Assembly (NCBI RefSeq): GCF_000820105.1
Contig: NZ_CDDB01000010.1
Location: forward strand, 1 to 64,000
Length of the DNA stretch: 64,000 bases
Direction of reading: 5' to 3'
Source: Aeromonas schubertii
GTDB lineage: Bacteria; Pseudomonadota; Gammaproteobacteria; Enterobacterales; Aeromonadaceae
Position 1 is the stretch's first letter, and every line of letters starts with the position of its first letter. The notes below the pieces were generated by a model. The model was given only the letters and a program-made list of their open reading frames with translations. It had not been told where the DNA came from and ran no database searches. The translations under genes and the position numbers were made by a program. Positions 1-8,188 of this stretch are shown here, piece by piece.

Positions 1-2162
1 TGCTGGTGCGCACCAGCAAGCGCCAGGTGCGCTACTCCCGCTACCCCGAACTGCCCCTGTTTGGCCGTGCGGCGCGGGAGAAGCGCATCGAGCAGCTGGA
101 GGTCGAGCGCGACGCCCTGATCGAGGCCTACGCCAAGGCGGCCTTCGAGCAGCAGAAATTTCACCGTCTCTATCAACACTTCAGCGACTTTGTCGGCGCG
201 CACCTCGGCATCGCCTTCCAAGACGATCCCGAGCTCGAGATCGAGCAAAAGCAAGCCGCCCTACGCCAGCTGCAAGGGGTCGTGGGGGAGAGCGAGCGCG
301 AGCTGCAATCCCTCAAGGGGGCCCAGGCCCAGGTCGCCCGTCAGCTGCAGTTGGCCCAGGCCATGCTGCCGCTGGCCCACCTGTTTGGCGAGCCGGTGGG
401 TGAGAAGCTCGAGCAGGCGCGCGCCCAGATAGACCGTCTCGACGCCGCCCGCGACTTCGTGGCCCGCCACGGGGTTACCCTCGAAAAACTCGAGGCCCTG
501 AGCCAGGCCCTGCGCCAGGATCCCCAGGGGCTCGCCGAGCTGCAGGCCATCTTCGATCGGGAGCACGGGGCGCTCTCCGAGCAGAAACGCCGCTGCTACC
601 TGCTCGATCAGGTGGTGGCCCGCCTGCCGCACCTGGCCTATCAGGATGCCCAGGACCTGCTCGGCAAGGCCTCCGAGATGAGCGAGCACCTCAAGGCCAA
701 GCTCAAGACCGCCGAGGTGGACGCCCGCGCCGCCGCTGAGCAGCACAAGCAAATCAGTGCCCAGCACACCGAGGCGCTGCAGGTGCGCACGGCCCTCAAT
801 TCCAGCGTCGAGGCCAAGGGCGAGACCCTGCGCGAGTTCGAGCAGGAGCTCGGTGCCATGGGGCTGACCCTGTCGGATGACATGGAAGAGAAGGCCCGCA
901 GCCACAAGAAGGAGGTCGAGGAGCTGCTCATTCGCACCCGCTCCCGTCGCACCAGTGCCGAGGCCCAGCTGCAGGTGACCAAGCGGGAGATCGAATCCCT
1001 CGGCGGTCGCCTCAAGGTGGAGGGCAAGGACTACTTCGGTGCCCGCAAGGCCCTGGTCGGCCACAAGGCGAGCTGGTCGCGCGTGGTGCGCCTGGCTCGC
1101 GAAACCGACGTGGAGAAGCGCCTCAATCGCCGCGAGCTGGCCTATCTCGATGCCGACGACCTGCGCTCCATGTCGGACAAGGCCCTCGGCGCCCTGCGGG
1201 TGGCGGTGGCACACGACGAGGACTTGCGCGATGCCCTGCGCCGCTCCGAGGGCAACCGCAGCACCGAGCAGAAGGTCGCCTTCTACGTGCAGGTCTATCG
1301 CTATCTCAAGGATCGCATCCGCAACGACATCATCCGCTCGGACGATCCGGTGGAGGCCATCGAGGAGATGGAGATCGAGCTGGCGCGCCTGGCCGACGAA
1401 CTCAAGCAGCGGGAGAACCACCTGTCGCTCTCCTCCCATGAGGTGGCGGCCAAGATCACCAACATCATCCGCCGCGAGCAGAACCGCATCCGGGTGCTCA
1501 ACCAGGGGCTGCAGAACATTGCCTTCGGTCTGGTGCGCGGGGTACGTCTCAACGTCAACGTGCGTGAGGCTCACACCCGGCTGCTGACGGCACTCGCCGA
1601 TCAGAGCGCCATGCACAACGATCTGTTCGCCGACAAGGAGCTCACCTTCTCCGAGGCGATGGCCAAGCTGTTCCAGCGCCTCAACCCGCAGGTGGAGCAG
1701 GGGGAGCGCAACTACCAGGTGATGGGGGACGTGCTGCTCGATTACCGCAACTACCTGGAGCTGGAGATCGAGGTGCTGCGCGGCGCCGACGGCTGGCTGC
1801 GCGCCGAGAGCGGCGCCCTCTCCACCGGCGAGGCGATCGGGACCGGTCAGGCCATTTTGCTGATGGTGCTCATCAGCTGGGAGGAGGAGTCCCGCCGCCT
1901 GCGTGCCAAGGACATCGCCCCCTGTCGCCTCCTGTTCCTCGACGAGGCGGCGCGTCTGGATGCCAAGTCCATCGCCACCCTGTTCGAGCTGTGCGAGCGC
2001 CAGGACATGCAGCTGCTTATCGCGGCGCCCGAGAACATCAGCCCCGAGAAGGGCACCACCTACAAGCTCATCCGCAAGGTACAGGGCAAGCACGAGCACG
2101 TGCACGTGGTGGGGCTGCGCGGGTTTGGTTTCACCGACGAGGCCGCCAGGCTCAGCGCCTGA
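1..2162 (+). CDS. mukB: Chromosome partition protein MukB, C-terminal half (5' end outside window)
   Basis: MukB is the SMC-like ATPase of the MukBEF condensin, which compacts and helps segregate the chromosome. The frame is open from the first bases of the window, so only about 720 C-terminal residues are present, against about 1,480 in the full family. Visible parts are long heptad-rich coiled coil, then the C-terminal ATPase head with the ABC signature region (LSTGEAIGTGQA, about 1819-1855) and the Walker B strand with following loop (LLFLDEAARLD, about 1930-1960). mukF and mukE are expected just upstream. The downstream gene is an RlpA-like lipoprotein instead of the L,D-transpeptidase gene that follows mukB in E. 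coli. Family assignment is very secure. Confidence 0.97.
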   Translation, partial: LVRTSKRQVRYSRYPELPLFGRAAREKRIEQLEVERDALIEAYAKAAFEQQKFHRLYQHFSDFVGAHLGIAFQDDPELEIEQKQAALRQLQGVVGESERELQSLKGAQAQVARQLQLAQAMLPLAHLFGEPVGEKLEQARAQIDRLDAARDFVARHGVTLEKLEALSQALRQDPQGLAELQAIFDREHGALSEQKRRCYLLDQVVARLPHLAYQDAQDLLGKASEMSEHLKAKLKTAEVDARAAAEQHKQISAQHTEALQVRTALNSSVEAKGETLREFEQELGAMGLTLSDDMEEKARSHKKEVEELLIRTRSRRTSAEAQLQVTKREIESLGGRLKVEGKDYFGARKALVGHKASWSRVVRLARETDVEKRLNRRELAYLDADDLRSMSDKALGALRVAVAHDEDLRDALRRSEGNRSTEQKVAFYVQVYRYLKDRIRNDIIRSDDPVEAIEEMEIELARLADELKQRENHLSLSSHEVAAKITNIIRREQNRIRVLNQGLQNIAFGLVRGVRLNVNVREAHTRLLTALADQSAMHNDLFADKELTFSEAMAKLFQRLNPQVEQGERNYQVMGDVLLDYRNYLELEIEVLRGADGWLRAESGALSTGEAIGTGQAILLMVLISWEEESRRLRAKDIAPCRLLFLDEAARLDAKSIATLFELCERQDMQLLIAAPENISPEKGTTYKLIRKVQGKHEHVHVVGLRGFGFTDEAARLSA

Positions 2163-2178
2163 CGGGAAGTGAAATGAT

Positions 2179-2200
2179 GCGGGGGGCCTTGGCCTCCCGC
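2179..2200 (+). terminator. Hairpin after mukB, probable terminator or processing site
   Basis: A 10-bp stem (gcggggggcc / ggcctcccgc, one G-U pair) closes a TT loop 17 bases after the mukB stop. There is no clear T-run after it (agcgtttggg follows), so intrinsic termination is uncertain. The same core recurs at 3207-3228. Confidence 0.45.
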
Positions 2201-2231
2201 AGCGTTTGGGTAGCGTAACGAGGAGGAGAGG

Positions 2232-2621
2232 ATGAGAGACGCGAGAGCCTGGTTATTGCTGGGCCTGTGTACGCTGCTGGCAGCCTGTAGCAGCCGCTAC
2301 GACGAGGCCCACGGCGGCAGCTGGCGCGGTTATAGCGAGACCGGGCTGGCATCGTATTACGCCGATCGCTACCACAACCGGCGCACCGCCAGCGGTGAGC
2401 CCTACCGCAAGGAGCGCAGCACGGCGGCCCATCTGGTATTGCCCTTCGGCAGCCGGGTGAAGGTGACAAATCTGGCCAATGGCAAGAGTGTGCTGGTGCG
2501 CATCAACGACCGCGGGGCCTTCCCCGAGGGGCGTGTCATCGATCTCTCCCGCTCGGCCTTCTCTGCCATCGGCAACCCGGCGGACGGGCTGCTGCGGGTG
2601 CGTCTCGAGGTGATGGAGTAG
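2232..2621 (+). CDS. RlpA-like septal/peptidoglycan lipoprotein (double-psi beta-barrel)
   Basis: A short 129-residue lipoprotein. The N-terminus is a lipoprotein signal with lipobox LLAAC (cysteine about residue 19). The rest is one double-psi beta-barrel of the RlpA type: [19 protein letters not shown], then [20 protein letters not shown] and [14 protein letters not shown], including the RINDRGPF-like catalytic/ligand loop (here NDRGAF). RlpA proteins bind or cleave denuded glycan strands at the septum. This protein has no C-terminal SPOR domain, so it is shorter than classical RlpA and may not be recruited to the septum the same way. A strong ribosome binding site (gaggaggagagg) directly precedes the ATG. 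It could be co-transcribed with the lipoprotein gene at 2744. Confidence 0.85.
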   Translation: MRDARAWLLLGLCTLLAACSSRYDEAHGGSWRGYSETGLASYYADRYHNRRTASGEPYRKERSTAAHLVLPFGSRVKVTNLANGKSVLVRINDRGAFPEGRVIDLSRSAFSAIGNPADGLLRVRLEVME

Positions 2622-2743
2622 GTTTCATTACAGGCCATTTCCGTTTGAATCAAGCATCCCATCGGGGGGAGAGGAGGGGAGTGGGGTTTGTTACCATGGG
2701 CAATACCCGCAGGATGGCGGGTAAGAATCCATAAGGAAGCCAC

Positions 2744-3205
2744 ATGCACCGTTCACTGCTCTACCCCCTCGCGGCCCTGTTGCTGGCCGCCTGTAGCTCG
2801 CCCGATCAGCGCTACGTCAGCCCCCCCCCCACCCTCAACGGGGAGCCTGTGGTCATCGAGGAGAGCGAGCTCGCCCGCTACTGGCTGGGTCAGACGCCCG
2901 ATGTCTTCACTATCCCGACCAAGATGTTTCCCAAAGAGAAGATAATGACGAGCGGCAGGGTGATCATTCGCCCCCTGCTCGATGGGGCGGGGCAGCGACC
3001 GGCCGGCAACTACGTGGTGATCCGTCATCTCATCGACTCCAAAGGGGTGGCCTATAACCCCGAGTTTATCGACTCATCGGACAAGCGCCTGGAGTGGGTG
3101 GCCCTGAGCATGCTCTCCAAGCGCCACTATCAGGCGGCCAAGGAGAATCCCCGGGCCACACCGGTCATCGTCGATACCTGCTTCGAGATTGTCTACGACG
3201 AATGA
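2744..3205 (+). CDS. Small hypothetical lipoprotein
   Basis: A 153-residue predicted outer-membrane or periplasmic lipoprotein with signal MHRSLLYPLAALLLAACSS (lipobox LAAC). The mature part has a Pro-rich linker encoded by a run of ten C (2821-2830). It is followed by a domain with alternating strands (VVIRHLIDSKGVAYNPEFI) and a single late cysteine (DTCFEI). The pattern of strand, G-V, helix, then a Pro/Val strand faintly resembles the TonB C-terminal fold, but I cannot assign it to a named family. An aaggaag ribosome binding site precedes the ATG. It lies between two near-identical hairpins (2179-2200 and 3207-3228) together with the RlpA-like gene. Confidence 0.75.
   Translation: MHRSLLYPLAALLLAACSSPDQRYVSPPPTLNGEPVVIEESELARYWLGQTPDVFTIPTKMFPKEKIMTSGRVIIRPLLDGAGQRPAGNYVVIRHLIDSKGVAYNPEFIDSSDKRLEWVALSMLSKRHYQAAKENPRATPVIVDTCFEIVYDE
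2821..2830 (+). repeat. Homopolymeric C10 tract inside lipoprotein gene
   Basis: Ten consecutive C residues encode part of the Pro-rich linker of the lipoprotein at 2744-3205, about 27 codons after the start. Tracts of this length are known substrates for slipped-strand mispairing, which here would shift the frame. Confidence 0.8.
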
Positions 3206-3206
3206 A

Positions 3207-3228
3207 ACGGGAGGCCTTGGCCTCCCGT
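3207..3228 (+). terminator. Convergent hairpin between lipoprotein gene and chemoreceptor gene
   Basis: A perfect 10-bp stem (acgggaggcc / ggcctcccgt) with a TT loop starts just after the lipoprotein stop and lies upstream of the end of the reverse-strand chemoreceptor gene. The T-run is weak on both strands. It may serve both genes. Confidence 0.55.
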
Positions 3229-3250
3229 CTGCTTCCTCCCCCCGGGTTTG

Positions 3251-5257
3251 TCAGGCAATGAGCCTGAAGCGGCTGACCAGTTCCTGCTGCCGCTCGGCCA
3301 GCTGATCGAGCTGCTGACTGGTTCCGGCCACCTGATCGATGCCCCGGTAGTTGAGATCCGAGATATCCGAGATGTGGTTGAGATTGGTCGCTATCTCGGC
3401 GCTGGTGGCCTGCTGCTGCTCTGCAGCGGCCGCAATCTGACTCGCCATGTCGTTGATCTGGGTGACGATCCCCTGGATCTCCTCCATGGCGCCGTTGGCA
3501 TCGGAGCTCTGCTGCACACTCGCCTCCATCTCGCCGGAGCACTCTTCCATCTCCTTGACGGCGCGGGAGACCGCCTGTTGCAGCCCCTCGATCATGGCGT
3601 TGATCTCGCTGGTCGAGTCGCTGGTGCGCGAGGCCAGGTTGCGCACCTCGTCGGCCACCACCGCGAAGCCACGACCCTGCTCACCGGCCCGGGCGGCCTC
3701 GATGGCGGCGTTGAGGGCCAGCAGGTTGGTCTGCTCGGCGATACCCCGGATCACCTCGAGGATGTTGCCAATCTTGTTGCTCATGGTGCTCACCTCGGCA
3801 ATCACCTGACCCGCATGCTGAAGCTTCAGGGCCAGCTGGTGAGTGGTGGAGATGTTGCCGGCCATCACCTGACGCCCGATGCGCGAGGCGCGCTCGACCT
3901 CCTGCACCTGCTCCAGGCTCTGGTGCGCCGCCATGGCCACCTCGCGCACCGAGGCTTCCATCTGGGTCATGGCGGTGGCCACCGAGGCGGTCTCGGCGCG
4001 CTGGCGCTCGAGCTCGCCGCGCACCTTCTCGGCGGTGTGGCGGTTACTGTGGGCGGTGTCGGTGAGCTGGGTCGCGGCGCTCGCCAGCTGTCCCAGCACA
4101 TCACCCATTTGGCTTATCAGCAGGTTCACCTGGCGGGCCAACTGGCCAAACTCGTTATGGCTCTGGAAGCGGACCCGGGCTGTCATCTCCCCCTGAGTGA
4201 CGGCACCCAGGACGCTTAGCAGCTCTTGAAGTGGGCGGCGTATGGCCTTGCCAAGGCCCCAGGCGACCAGCAGGGCCAGCACAATGGCGGCGGCAATGGC
4301 CATCCCCTGGGTGATCCGGCTCTGGCTGAGAACCCCATCGGCGGCGGCGATACTCTGATCCATGATCTGGCGGCTCTCTCTGTCGACGCTGGCCAGGGTC
4401 TGCTGGACGGCGACCACCTGCTCCCCGGCGGCGCTGCGCTGGGCCTGCATGGCCGCCTGCTCGCGCATCAGGGCGAGGTATTGCACCAGCAGCCCCTCCT
4501 CGGCCGTGGTGTCACGCACGAAGGCGCGCACCTGGTGACCCAGATCGTTGTCGAAGTCGGGCAGCTCGTTTTCCAGATCCTTGACCGTGGCGTTAAACCC
4601 CTGGATCTGCATCTTGTTACGCTTGAGGGCGGCCTCGATGGCGCCGGTGGCGCTCTGGTTGAGGGCATCCATGGTGGAGAGTTCGATGGTCGAAAGCTGG
4701 GTGGTAAGCTTCTCGGCCAACATCTTGATGAAGCTGTCGTCGATAGTGATCATCATGTCGGCCAGGTTCTTCTTGAACTGGGGCAGGGTGACCTGAAACT
4801 GTCCCTTGGCCCGGTTCACCTTGGTCAGGCGCTCCAGCATGCTGCGGCGTTTCTCCGGCAAGGGGGCGGTCTGGCTCAGGTACTGCTCCAGCTGATTGGC
4901 AAGGGTCGCCAGGGGGGCGCCCAGTTGGGGATGGCTGGCGGCGGCCTGTTTAAGCTCGGCCAGGGCTGCCTGGGTGGCCTCGCGCTCCCGGGTGAGCCGG
5001 CTTATCTCCTCCTCAAGCACCTTGGGATCCGATTCGGAAAGGGCATCGCTCAGCCAGCGATGGGCCTCGAGCAGCACGATCTGGGTGCGAGCGCTGGCCT
5101 GCACCAGGGGCATGGATTGATCCGTGACCCGGGTCAGGGCGCCCTTGAGCTGCCCCTGGCTGAAGAAGGTGAGCGATGAGGCGCCGATCATCACCAGGAT
5201 GAGGATGGCAAAGCCTAGATAGACGCGTTGCAAGATAGAAAGATTATTCAGTTTCAT
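3251..5257 (-). CDS. Methyl-accepting chemotaxis protein (668 aa)
   Basis: A transmembrane chemoreceptor signalling to CheA/CheW. A first membrane segment (about residues 13-32) is followed by a long helical periplasmic domain of about 285 residues with no recognisable Cache fold. The second membrane segment (about 316-337) leads into a HAMP domain and the MA signalling hairpin, whose tip is the near-invariant stretch [20 protein letters not shown] (about residue 510-530). The C-terminus ends soon after the methylation helix with no CheR-docking pentapeptide (NWETF type). The ligand cannot be predicted. The gene is monocistronic, convergent with the lipoprotein gene and divergent from hinT. 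Confidence 0.95.
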   Translation of the reverse strand: MKLNNLSILQRVYLGFAILILVMIGASSLTFFSQGQLKGALTRVTDQSMPLVQASARTQIVLLEAHRWLSDALSESDPKVLEEEISRLTREREATQAALAELKQAAASHPQLGAPLATLANQLEQYLSQTAPLPEKRRSMLERLTKVNRAKGQFQVTLPQFKKNLADMMITIDDSFIKMLAEKLTTQLSTIELSTMDALNQSATGAIEAALKRNKMQIQGFNATVKDLENELPDFDNDLGHQVRAFVRDTTAEEGLLVQYLALMREQAAMQAQRSAAGEQVVAVQQTLASVDRESRQIMDQSIAAADGVLSQSRITQGMAIAAAIVLALLVAWGLGKAIRRPLQELLSVLGAVTQGEMTARVRFQSHNEFGQLARQVNLLISQMGDVLGQLASAATQLTDTAHSNRHTAEKVRGELERQRAETASVATAMTQMEASVREVAMAAHQSLEQVQEVERASRIGRQVMAGNISTTHQLALKLQHAGQVIAEVSTMSNKIGNILEVIRGIAEQTNLLALNAAIEAARAGEQGRGFAVVADEVRNLASRTSDSTSEINAMIEGLQQAVSRAVKEMEECSGEMEASVQQSSDANGAMEEIQGIVTQINDMASQIAAAAEQQQATSAEIATNLNHISDISDLNYRGIDQVAGTSQQLDQLAERQQELVSRFRLIA

Positions 5258-5460
5258 TATTGTGTTGTCCCGCTGTCACTGTGTCCCTGTCAGGGTTGTC
5301 GTTGCGACTATCGGCATTTTTAACAGTAAATCGAGCAGAAGTGACAAGGCTTGTCGCAGAAAGGGGGGCCAGGTCACACTTGCCCGAAAAGGTGGCGTCA
5401 CAAGGCGCTTTCCTTTACCCTCACTGCACTGCCAACCCTTTGTTTTCAAGGAGTCTATCC

Positions 5461-5811
5461 ATGGCCGAGGAAACCATTTTCAGCAAGATCATCCGCAAGG
5501 AGATCCCCGCCCAGATCCTCTATCAGGACGATCTGGTCACCGCCTTTCGTGACATCAGCCCCAAGGCACCGACCCATATCCTGATCGTGCCCAATGTCCT
5601 CATCCCCACCGTCAATGATGTGGAGCCCGAGCATGAGGCCGCCCTCGGCCGTCTCTTTACCGTCGCCCGAAAGCTGGCCGCCGAGGCTGGCATTGCCGAG
5701 GATGGCTATCGCCTGGTCATGAATTGCAACCGTCATGGTGGACAAGAGGTCTATCACATCCATATGCACCTGCTGGGGGGCAAGTCCCTGGGAGCCCTGG
5801 TGAGCTGCTAA
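5461..5811 (+). CDS. hinT: HIT-family purine nucleoside phosphoramidase HinT
   Basis: HinT hydrolyses AMP-lysine and other adenosine phosphoramidates in the cytoplasm. The 116-residue product begins [16 protein letters not shown], typical of proteobacterial HinT, and carries the histidine-triad motif HIHMHLLGG near residue 99. I chose the ATG at 5461, preceded by caaggag, over upstream in-frame starts that add a low-complexity leader unlike the family. It starts the segment hinT-lpoB-thiK, which matches E. coli hinT-ycfL-lpoB-thiK except that ycfL is absent: only 121 bases separate hinT from lpoB. Confidence 0.95.
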   Translation: MAEETIFSKIIRKEIPAQILYQDDLVTAFRDISPKAPTHILIVPNVLIPTVNDVEPEHEAALGRLFTVARKLAAEAGIAEDGYRLVMNCNRHGGQEVYHIHMHLLGGKSLGALVSC

Positions 5812-5932
5812 GGCAGCTCCTGTCGCCCCGCCTCTGGCAGGCGGTCGATCCTGTGCCGGCTTTTGCCCTAGCATAAGCACTCATGGCGGGGCAGTGGCTC
5901 CGCTATCTGTTTTTTACCAGGAGAGTAGGCAA

Positions 5933-6511
5933 ATGAAGATGCGTCCCCTGATGCTGCTGACGGTCCTTCTGCTGGGGGGCTGTAGCGTCAACCCCTACAG
6001 CTGGCCCGGTAGCGAGAGTCAGCCACCGGCCCCGGTCAAGCCACTGCCCGGCAAGCCGCAACCCCCCGTTCAAAAGCCCGAGGTGAGCAAGCCCGCGCAG
6101 GCACCGACGGCTCTGGCACTGGCCATGGCCGACAGCGTTGTGCAGGCCCCCGAGGTGCAGCAGCTGGCACCGACCGCCCCTCTCTTGCTGCTTACGCCGC
6201 CCCAGAACGGTACCGGTGAGGCGGTCGATACCCGACTGATGGCCGACACCATGAGAAAACGGATCGCCAGCCGCACCGCTTTTCGCTTCGTCGATCCGGG
6301 GCAGGTGGCGGCCATCACGGGTCAGCTTGAGTATCAGCAGGGGGGGATGAATCCGGCCTCTCTGGTGCGCCTCGGGCGTCAGACCGGTGCCGGCTTCATG
6401 CTCTACGGGGATCTGGCCCGTGACGCAGGGCACTATCGTCTCACCATGAGCCTGATGGATCTGCGAAGTGGGGAGCTGCTCTGGAATGGCAGTCGTGCCG
6501 CCAGCCGCTGA
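5933..6511 (+). CDS. lpoB: Penicillin-binding protein activator LpoB
   Basis: LpoB is the outer-membrane lipoprotein that reaches through the peptidoglycan to activate PBP1B. The 192-residue protein has a lipoprotein signal with lipobox LLGGC (about residue 16), a Pro/Lys-rich disordered linker (about 20-60) expected to span the periplasm, and a globular domain containing DTRLMADTMRKRIASRTAFR and TGAGFMLYGDLA, typical of LpoB. The start at 5933 has gagag upstream and gives a proper signal peptide; the upstream start at 5894 does not. The 3' end overlaps thiK by 26 bases, suggesting translational coupling. Position between hinT and thiK supports the assignment. Confidence 0.9.
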   Translation: MKMRPLMLLTVLLLGGCSVNPYSWPGSESQPPAPVKPLPGKPQPPVQKPEVSKPAQAPTALALAMADSVVQAPEVQQLAPTAPLLLLTPPQNGTGEAVDTRLMADTMRKRIASRTAFRFVDPGQVAAITGQLEYQQGGMNPASLVRLGRQTGAGFMLYGDLARDAGHYRLTMSLMDLRSGELLWNGSRAASR

Positions 6512-7307
6512 CCCCTTGCCGGCCGGACTGCCAGCCCCCTGGGATAAGGCCAGCGCCGCCCCCCTTGGCGGCGGGTTGACCAACCGTAACCTGTGCCTGC
6601 AGGCTGCCGATGGCCGCCGCGCCTTCTTGCGCATCGGTCACCCCTCGGCGGTGAACCTTGGCATCGATCGCCACCAAGAGTGGCGCCTCTATCGGCAGGC
6701 AGCCCAGGCGGGATTGGCGCCACCTTGCCTGTTTGCCGATCCCGGGAGGGGGATCCTCTTGCTCGAGTGGTGTGACGAGCCGAGCTGGGCCGAGTGCTCC
6801 CCGTCGCAGGCAGAGGCAACCGCTGCTCTGGCTCAACTGCTGGTGCGGCTGCATCGCCTGCCTCGGCCGAAGGTGCATATGGCCGTGCGCCCCCACGCCG
6901 AACGCTATCGCCATCAACTGCTGCGGATACCCGACTGGTTACTGGCCCTGGAGCGGCCGCTATTGGCCTGCCACGAGCCCGATGAGTGCCGCTACGCCTG
7001 TCATCACGATCTCAACCCGGCCAATCTGCTTGGGCCGCGTCCCTGGGTGGTGGACTGGGAGTATGGCGCCGCGGGCCATCCGGGCTTCGAACTCGCCTCC
7101 ATCTTGCGCACCCATGGCTGGAGCGAGGAGCGGGGCGACGAGCTGGAGGCTTGCTATCTGGCCGCCGGCGGGTCATGTTCTGAGCTCAGGTTTCGCCCCT
7201 TCTTGCCCTGGGTGGACTACATCGCCCTGCTCTGGGCTCTGGTGCGTCAGCAGCAGGGGGAGGCCATGAGCCACTGGATTGATAGCTATCGTCAACGACT
7301 GGAGTGA
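6486..7307 (+). CDS. thiK: Thiamine kinase / aminoglycoside phosphotransferase-fold kinase (ThiK-like)
   Basis: ThiK phosphorylates thiamine to thiamine phosphate for salvage. The protein, 273 residues from the ATG at 6486 (E. coli ThiK is about the same), has the APH/choline-kinase fold: a glycine-rich nucleotide loop (LGGGLTNRNL, about residue 26), the catalytic HHDLNPANLL motif (HxDxxxxN, about residue 171) and the metal-binding VVDWEYGAAG motif (about residue 186). An upstream start at 6468 would add six residues and lengthen the overlap with lpoB. Substrate is inferred from synteny with E. coli lpoB-thiK. The lipoprotein gene begins 4 bases after the stop, so the three genes form one operon. 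Confidence 0.88.
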   Translation: MAVVPPAADPLPAGLPAPWDKASAAPLGGGLTNRNLCLQAADGRRAFLRIGHPSAVNLGIDRHQEWRLYRQAAQAGLAPPCLFADPGRGILLLEWCDEPSWAECSPSQAEATAALAQLLVRLHRLPRPKVHMAVRPHAERYRHQLLRIPDWLLALERPLLACHEPDECRYACHHDLNPANLLGPRPWVVDWEYGAAGHPGFELASILRTHGWSEERGDELEACYLAAGGSCSELRFRPFLPWVDYIALLWALVRQQQGEAMSHWIDSYRQRLE

Positions 7308-7311
7308 TCCC

Positions 7312-8151
7312 ATGACGCGAACCCGGGCCTGGCTACTTGGTCTGCTCTGCTTTCTGCTGGTCGGCTGCTCGACCCGTCTCATCTACTACTGGCTCGATTG
7401 GGCCATTGTCTGGCAACTGGATGATTACTTCTCCCTGACCCGGGATCAGCGCAATGCCCTTGATCGAGAGGTGCGAGGCCTGATGGCGTGGCATCGCAAG
7501 TCGGAGATCCCCGCCTACGGCGCCCAGCTCAAGGCCCTGAGCGAAGCAGTGGCGAGCCCCATGACCACCGCCCAGGTCGACAAGCACCTGGCCGCCCTGG
7601 AGGGGGATCTGGACCGCCTGATTGGTGATGCCTTGCCGAGGGCCGTGCGTCTGGGAGAGATCCTGAGCGATGCCCAATTCGAGCGTTTCCTCAAGGAGCG
7701 GCGACAAAAGCTGGCCCAAAAGCGGGAGGAATTTCGCCGCAGCCCTCGGGATAAGGAGCTCAGCGACTTCACCGAGAAGATGAACAAGCGCCTGTTGTTC
7801 TGGATTGGTGAGGTCAAGCCGGCCCAGGCGCCCCTGGTCGCCCGCTGGGTAGAGTGGCAATACGAGCTCTACGGCCCCTGGCTCGACTATCAACTGCACT
7901 GGTGGGATGAGCTCGAGCAGGTGTTAAGGCTCAAGGGCACCCCTGAGTTTGCGCCGGCTCTCGAGCGTCTGCTCGCCAGCGGTGATAACCTGATGGGGGG
8001 ACGCTACACCGGGTACACGGCCCAATCTCGCCAGCGAACCGTGCAGTGGCTGTCGGACTTGAGCACGAGTCTCGATCTCTCCCAGCGGGCCCATCTCTAT
8101 GGCTTGCTCAAGGGCTATGCCGATGATTTTATGGGGATGGCGCGCCGTTAA
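7312..8151 (+). CDS. DUF6279-type lipoprotein
   Basis: A 279-residue predicted lipoprotein of unknown function. The signal (MTRTRAWLLGLLCFLLVGC) ends in lipobox LVGC, followed by STRLIYYWLDWAIVWQLDDY and a helical, charged body rich in Arg, Glu and Leu. This start pattern (YxxLDW followed by a helical domain with repeated WxxWQ-type motifs) is what I recall for the DUF6279 family. The ATG at 7312, 4 bases after thiK, gives the signal peptide at the very N-terminus; the upstream alternative at 7279 lies inside thiK. The gene continues the lpoB-thiK operon and is followed 37 bases later by the candidate leader gene of secDF. Confidence 0.8.
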   Translation: MTRTRAWLLGLLCFLLVGCSTRLIYYWLDWAIVWQLDDYFSLTRDQRNALDREVRGLMAWHRKSEIPAYGAQLKALSEAVASPMTTAQVDKHLAALEGDLDRLIGDALPRAVRLGEILSDAQFERFLKERRQKLAQKREEFRRSPRDKELSDFTEKMNKRLLFWIGEVKPAQAPLVARWVEWQYELYGPWLDYQLHWWDELEQVLRLKGTPEFAPALERLLASGDNLMGGRYTGYTAQSRQRTVQWLSDLSTSLDLSQRAHLYGLLKGYADDFMGMARR

Positions 8152-8188
8152 GGCGTGACCTGCCTTGTGAGGGGGGAGGGGCCATGGT

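Noticed and set aside
261-2105. 614-codon open frame antisense to mukB
   Set aside because: Repetitive Leu/Gly/His-rich translation typical of the complementary frame of a GC-rich gene; mukB on the plus strand is unmistakable.
3248-5179. Two long plus-strand open frames across the first chemoreceptor gene
   Set aside because: Antisense shadows; the reverse strand encodes a full receptor with the invariant signalling tip.
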